This document shows, piece by piece, positions 62,001-64,000 of a stretch of DNA of 64,000 bases (position 1 is its first letter; every line of letters starts with the position of its first letter). The position numbers and the translations under genes are program-made. The DNA is from Apus apus. Taxonomy: Eukaryota > Chordata > Aves > Apodiformes > Apodidae. The stretch is from contig NC_067285.1 in NCBI RefSeq assembly GCF_020740795.1, forward strand, positions 115,135,008 through 115,199,007, read 5' to 3'. The notes beneath the pieces were generated by a model. That model had not been told where the DNA came from and did no database searches. It saw nothing but the letters and a program-made list of their open reading frames with translations.

Positions 62001-63463
62001 AGAACCATGAAATGCCAGGTTGGAAGGGACCTCAAGGATCACCTGGTCCAACCTTTCTAGGTACTGCTCTAGTTGAGATGAGGTGGCTCAGCACCCTGTC
62101 AAGCTGAGACTTGACACTGTCCAATGTGGGGGGATCCACCACTTCCCTTGGGAGACTATTCCAGTATTGGACTGCCCTGATGGTGAAAAAATTACCTCTT
62201 GTGTCCAAATGGAATCTCTCCAGGAGCAACTTGTGCCCATGACCCCCTTGTCTTTTCCTTGGGACTCCTTGTCAATAGGGAATCTCCATCTTCTTGGCAA
62301 CCCCCCTTGAAGTACTGGAACATGGTGATAAGGTCACCCCAAAGCCTTTCCCTCCCAAGACTGAACAAACCCAGTTTTCTCAGCCATTTCTCTCCATTTG
62401 GAATGATCTTTAGAGCTAACTAAGGAACTCCACCACAAGGCAGTGGAGCCTGGAGCTTCCCAATCCACCTTCTGGCTCCTGGCCACATTCAGCTTTGATC
62501 CTGCTGTAACTCAGGAGGCAGAGGAGAAGTGCCCACAAATGACTGCAAGATTTTATCTATCAAGTGGACAGTGGAAAACCAGCCCTGACTGGTCAGTTTT
62601 ACTGACTGGAGAGCTGTCTTCACTGCATTGAAAAGAACATTAAAGTGGTATTAGTTTCAAAAACAGAAAAATAGTCTCTTTTTCTTAAAACCATCTTCCT
62701 CTGGTAGTGGTTTATTAGCAGGTGGACACTTCGAATAGCTGGTAGTAATGGGAGTACAATTCCATGTCAGTCCTCAAAATACACAGTGAATTACATCCAG
62801 CTCATAAAACACAAATCCAGTGGTAAGTGCAAAACCAGCAACATTAAAAATTAAAATAGCAAAATAAATTTAAAAACCCACAAGAAAAACCAAGTCACCA
62901 CATTCTGAAATGCCCCAGAACAAAAAGTTATTTCAGCAACTGTGACATTTTCACTTCACAAACAACAAATTTAATCTTTTTCCCCAGGTTTCCTAAAAAA
63001 TGGGAACTCGTGTTCCCTTCCCTTCCACCTCTAACACCAAAGGTTGAAGATTTTTTCCAGCCATTTGGGAAACTTTACTTTCAGAGCTTAAACTGCTCTT
63101 GCACTGTCCAGGCCAGAGAACAGCCTAAGTTTGTTCTCTTTGGGGTTTTTCCTTCCTGCTCCCCATAAATAACACAGACTATTTTATTGTTTGGGATGAG
63201 TGGGAAAGAATCAGAAATTCCAACCCTCATCAGCAGGACATTCTTGGGACCAGGAGATGAAACAACCTACTTTTACAAACCATGTTTTCCCTTAGCACAG
63301 CACCACGGAAATAAACATTTACCTTGTTTTTATTCTTCAGCACAACATAATGATCCACCTTCCCAAACCGAAGTCCCACACAAACTACTTCAAGTTCTCT
63401 GTAGCCATCAGCTGGCAGGTTCCCCAGGTGCACAAACTGGTTATGCAGAGTTTCAGTGTTGAC
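43956..63463 (-). CDS. ZNF638: Zinc finger protein 638 (3' part, nine coding exons, 5' part outside)
   Basis: Large nuclear-speckle protein (NP220) that binds RNA and cytidine-rich DNA, influences splicing and adipogenic transcription, and recruits HUSH-type silencing to foreign DNA. Exons on the minus strand are 63463-63323, 61783-61658, 58852-58803, 54425-53021, 52363-52298, 48740-47747, 46096-46004, 44966-44848 and 44018-43956, joining as 3057 nt (1018 codons plus stop) without a frame break. Visible in order: an RRM (first two exons), a 468-codon low-complexity exon, a 331-codon acidic exon with eight TVDE/TLDE repeats, a matrin-type C2H2 finger, and a tail KFMAKQ...SSR that matches the mammalian C terminus. 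It lies upstream of DYSF in the same orientation, as in human 2p13. The N-terminal exons lie beyond base 64000. Confidence 0.95.
44130..44693 (+). mobile_element. CR1 LINE 3' fragment
   Basis: Includes CTCAGGACAAGAAGGACATG and the GGAACAATTCC subfamily end, closing with TGTGGTTCTATGAC. It lies between the last two ZNF638 exons. Confidence 0.93.
44848..44966 (-). CDS. ZNF638: ZNF638 exon h (matrin-type zinc finger)
   Basis: A 119-nt exon with [20 protein letters not shown] and the spacing C-x2-C-x12-H-x5-H (FFCQIC...NHCKTALH) of a matrin/U1-type finger, as at the C terminus of ZNF638 and matrin-3. CTGCAG acceptor, GTGAGG donor. Confidence 0.96.
45349..45635 (-). mobile_element. CR1 LINE 3' fragment (twin of 50532)
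   Basis: Contains TTGGGTTGGAAGGGACCTCT and TTTGGGCAACCTGTCCCAGT. Nearly identical to the copy 5 kb away. Confidence 0.93.
46004..46096 (-). CDS. ZNF638: ZNF638 exon g (basic linker)
   Basis: A 93-nt exon encoding [20 protein letters not shown] and [16 protein letters not shown] acceptor and GTAAGC donor; phase agrees with exons f and h. Confidence 0.9.
46313..46620 (+). mobile_element. CR1 LINE fragment lacking its 3' tip
   Basis: Dominant type (GCAGCTCTGCTCTGGAGACA) but it stops in GGCTGCTTCATTCCTGGAAG without the terminal octamers. Confidence 0.88.
47747..48740 (-). CDS. ZNF638: ZNF638 exon f (331-codon exon with TVDE repeats)
   Basis: A 994-nt exon between a TTCCCAG acceptor and a GTAAGG donor. 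It contains eight copies of a short motif, consensus (F/L)VT(V/L)DE(V/I)xxE(E/D)E, each followed by an acidic and polar spacer of 15-40 residues. This repeated TVDE motif is characteristic of ZNF638. A basic block [12 protein letters not shown] and GSKRRKGKS near its start interrupts the acidic run. Confidence 0.95.
50532..50815 (-). mobile_element. CR1 LINE 3' fragment (twin of 45349)
   Basis: Same subfamily and same extent as 45349-45635, with only a handful of differences; abuts a plus-strand CR1. Confidence 0.93.
50830..51985 (+). pseudogene. CR1 LINE with reverse-transcriptase remnant
   Basis: Longest CR1 copy: RT C-terminal two-thirds readable from about 50889. It shows [35 protein letters not shown], then a catalytic box FAGD (51104-51115) instead of FADD. 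A frame stop follows AIQ at about 51168 and a further 247-codon stretch with [14 protein letters not shown] and [13 protein letters not shown] continues to the 3' end. The mutated box and stop indicate a dead element. Confidence 0.93.
52298..52363 (-). CDS. ZNF638: ZNF638 exon e
   Basis: A 22-codon in-phase exon, [20 protein letters not shown] then KE, with TTGCAG acceptor and GTAAGG donor. It continues the serine-rich composition of exon d. Confidence 0.85.
53021..54425 (-). CDS. ZNF638: ZNF638 exon d (468-codon low-complexity exon)
   Basis: A 1405-nt uninterrupted exon with a TTTAG acceptor and GTGAGG donor. It is rich in Glu, Pro, Ser, Ala and Lys. The middle holds degenerate repeats of the type KTGAAEEKK / [12 protein letters not shown] / [12 protein letters not shown]. 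The second half has a short conserved-looking hydrophobic block ([14 protein letters not shown]) followed by basic [14 protein letters not shown] and a Ser/Gly/Arg-rich end that could act in nuclear localisation. Confidence 0.92.
54426..58802. other. ZNF638: ZNF638 intron between exons c and d
   Basis: A 4.4-kb intron with a CR1 copy (55355-55829) and an AT-rich, featureless stretch at about 57900-58450. No exon candidate with fitting phase was found. Confidence 0.7.
55355..55829 (+). mobile_element. CR1 LINE 3' fragment
   Basis: Opens GCCCTCAAGACAAGAAGGAC and ends CCTGTGATTCTATGATTG; dominant subfamily with a slightly divergent upstream half. Confidence 0.92.
58803..58852 (-). CDS. ZNF638: ZNF638 exon c (acidic linker)
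   Basis: A 50-nt exon encoding [16 protein letters not shown] plus two bases, between a TTTCAG acceptor and GTAGGC donor. Its phase (ends +2) fits the first base of the next exon. Confidence 0.82.
60170..60402 (+). mobile_element. CR1 LINE 3' fragment
   Basis: Dominant-type block then GATGACCTTTAAGGTCCCTT and GGATTCCATGATT. Confidence 0.92.
61164..61280 (-). mobile_element. CR1 LINE 3' fragment with internal deletion
   Basis: Terminal octamers (AGAATCATAGAATCATGGAA) run into GGGACCTCAAGGATCATCTG and then directly into the GGGCAACCTGGGCCAGGGTC block, skipping the segment other copies have. Confidence 0.88.
61658..61783 (-). CDS. ZNF638: ZNF638 exon b (second half of RRM)
   Basis: A 42-codon in-phase exon, [20 protein letters not shown] followed by [16 protein letters not shown]. 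It completes the RRM (RNP1-like strand AILQLD and helix 2). GTGAGC donor. Confidence 0.92.
61992..62415 (-). mobile_element. CR1 LINE 3' fragment, third subfamily
   Basis: Pairs with 33945-34217. Shows AAGAATCACAGAACCATGAA, CAGGTTGGAAGGGACCTCAA and TTGGGAGACTATTCCAGTAT. Confidence 0.88.
63323..63463 (-). CDS. ZNF638: ZNF638 exon a (first half of RRM)
   Basis: A 47-codon in-phase exon with CAG acceptor and GTAAAT donor. It has the RNP2-like [17 protein letters not shown] and a [13 protein letters not shown] strand, the first half of an RNA recognition motif. Confidence 0.9.
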
Positions 63464-64000
63464 CTGCAGAAAAGTGATGACAACACTTGCTTTAACCTCC
63501 TACCATACCTGAGCTAGGCCAGTGAAGCCTCATAGGAAGCTTCTGGATGGCCCAGGCCTCAGCAAAAAAGGTCCTGGCACAAACTCAGTGTTCACATTTC
63601 ACATTCACATCAGGTTTTCCAGTTTTCTGTCACAAGAACCAGCTGTACCTCCCAGTAAAGAACAACAAACTTAAAAGGATCAGGTTGGGTGTCTTATTTT
63701 AAATTATCATTTAAATTTAACTAATTTGTAAAGGTCTCTTGAAGGAGCACTGGCAAAATAGAGCTGAAGTTTAAATAAAATTCAGTATTTTGAAAAGCAG
63801 ACGTTGTCTGGTCAGGTAACAACAGGATCAAGGCACAGAAACCTGTCCAAAAGGCTCCAATCCTGGTTGCTACGTTGGAGCTTGATTTACTTGATCAGCT
63901 TGTAACAACATAAAGATCCCTGGTCAAATACCATTTCTCATTATCACCAGCACCAGGGGGCCATGATATGAGGGAGAGCAAGAAGGATGCTGTGCAGCAG

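Larger units (their letters stand above)
61784..64000. other. ZNF638: ZNF638 introns flanking exon a
   Basis: Intronic sequence around the 63323-63463 exon. It carries one CR1 (61992-62415) and an AT-rich tract (about 62640-63000). No further exon is visible in 63464-64000. Confidence 0.65.

Overview
This 64 kb window is vertebrate nuclear DNA, almost certainly from a bird. About 33 fragments of CR1 LINEs (the retroposon typical of birds and reptiles) are spread over both strands, most being 3' ends with the usual terminal tandem octamers. Two genes with conserved vertebrate synteny occupy the minus strand. By eye CR1 covers roughly 10 kb (about 16 %), which is high for a bird and would suit a CR1-rich order such as Piciformes or Bucerotiformes; that assignment is only an inference.

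Layout, reading the minus strand 5' to 3' (high to low coordinates): (1) 63463-43956, the 3' part of ZNF638 (NP220), nine coding exons totalling 3057 nt in one continuous frame: an RRM, two very long low-complexity exons (one with eight TVDE/TLDE repeats), and the C-terminal matrin-type zinc finger. A poly(A) signal lies at 43725-43720. (2) A 4.5 kb intergenic stretch leads to a GC-rich promoter region. (3) 39184-817, the 5' part of DYSF (dysferlin): 36 coding exons totalling 3888 nt (1296 codons) that join without a frame break and nearly all carry GT/AG ends, covering C2A, C2B, FerI, C2C, FerA, FerB, DysF and C2D. A second, alternative first exon (37214-37121) also fits the frame of exon 2. 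The remainder of DYSF lies beyond base 1 and the 5' part of ZNF638 lies beyond base 64000.

The genes are not an operon; they are neighbours in the same order and orientation as in human 2p13. ZNF638 is a nuclear RNA/DNA-binding protein involved in splicing and silencing, and dysferlin is a tail-anchored membrane-repair protein of muscle. No RNA gene, CRISPR array, or plus-strand protein gene was found; plus-strand reading frames are shadows or CR1 remnants. No new molecular system is evident. The most unusual points are a perfect 37-bp inverted repeat just inside the intron after the alternative DYSF first exon, a minisatellite immediately upstream of that exon, and a DYSF exon closely flanked by two CR1 insertions.
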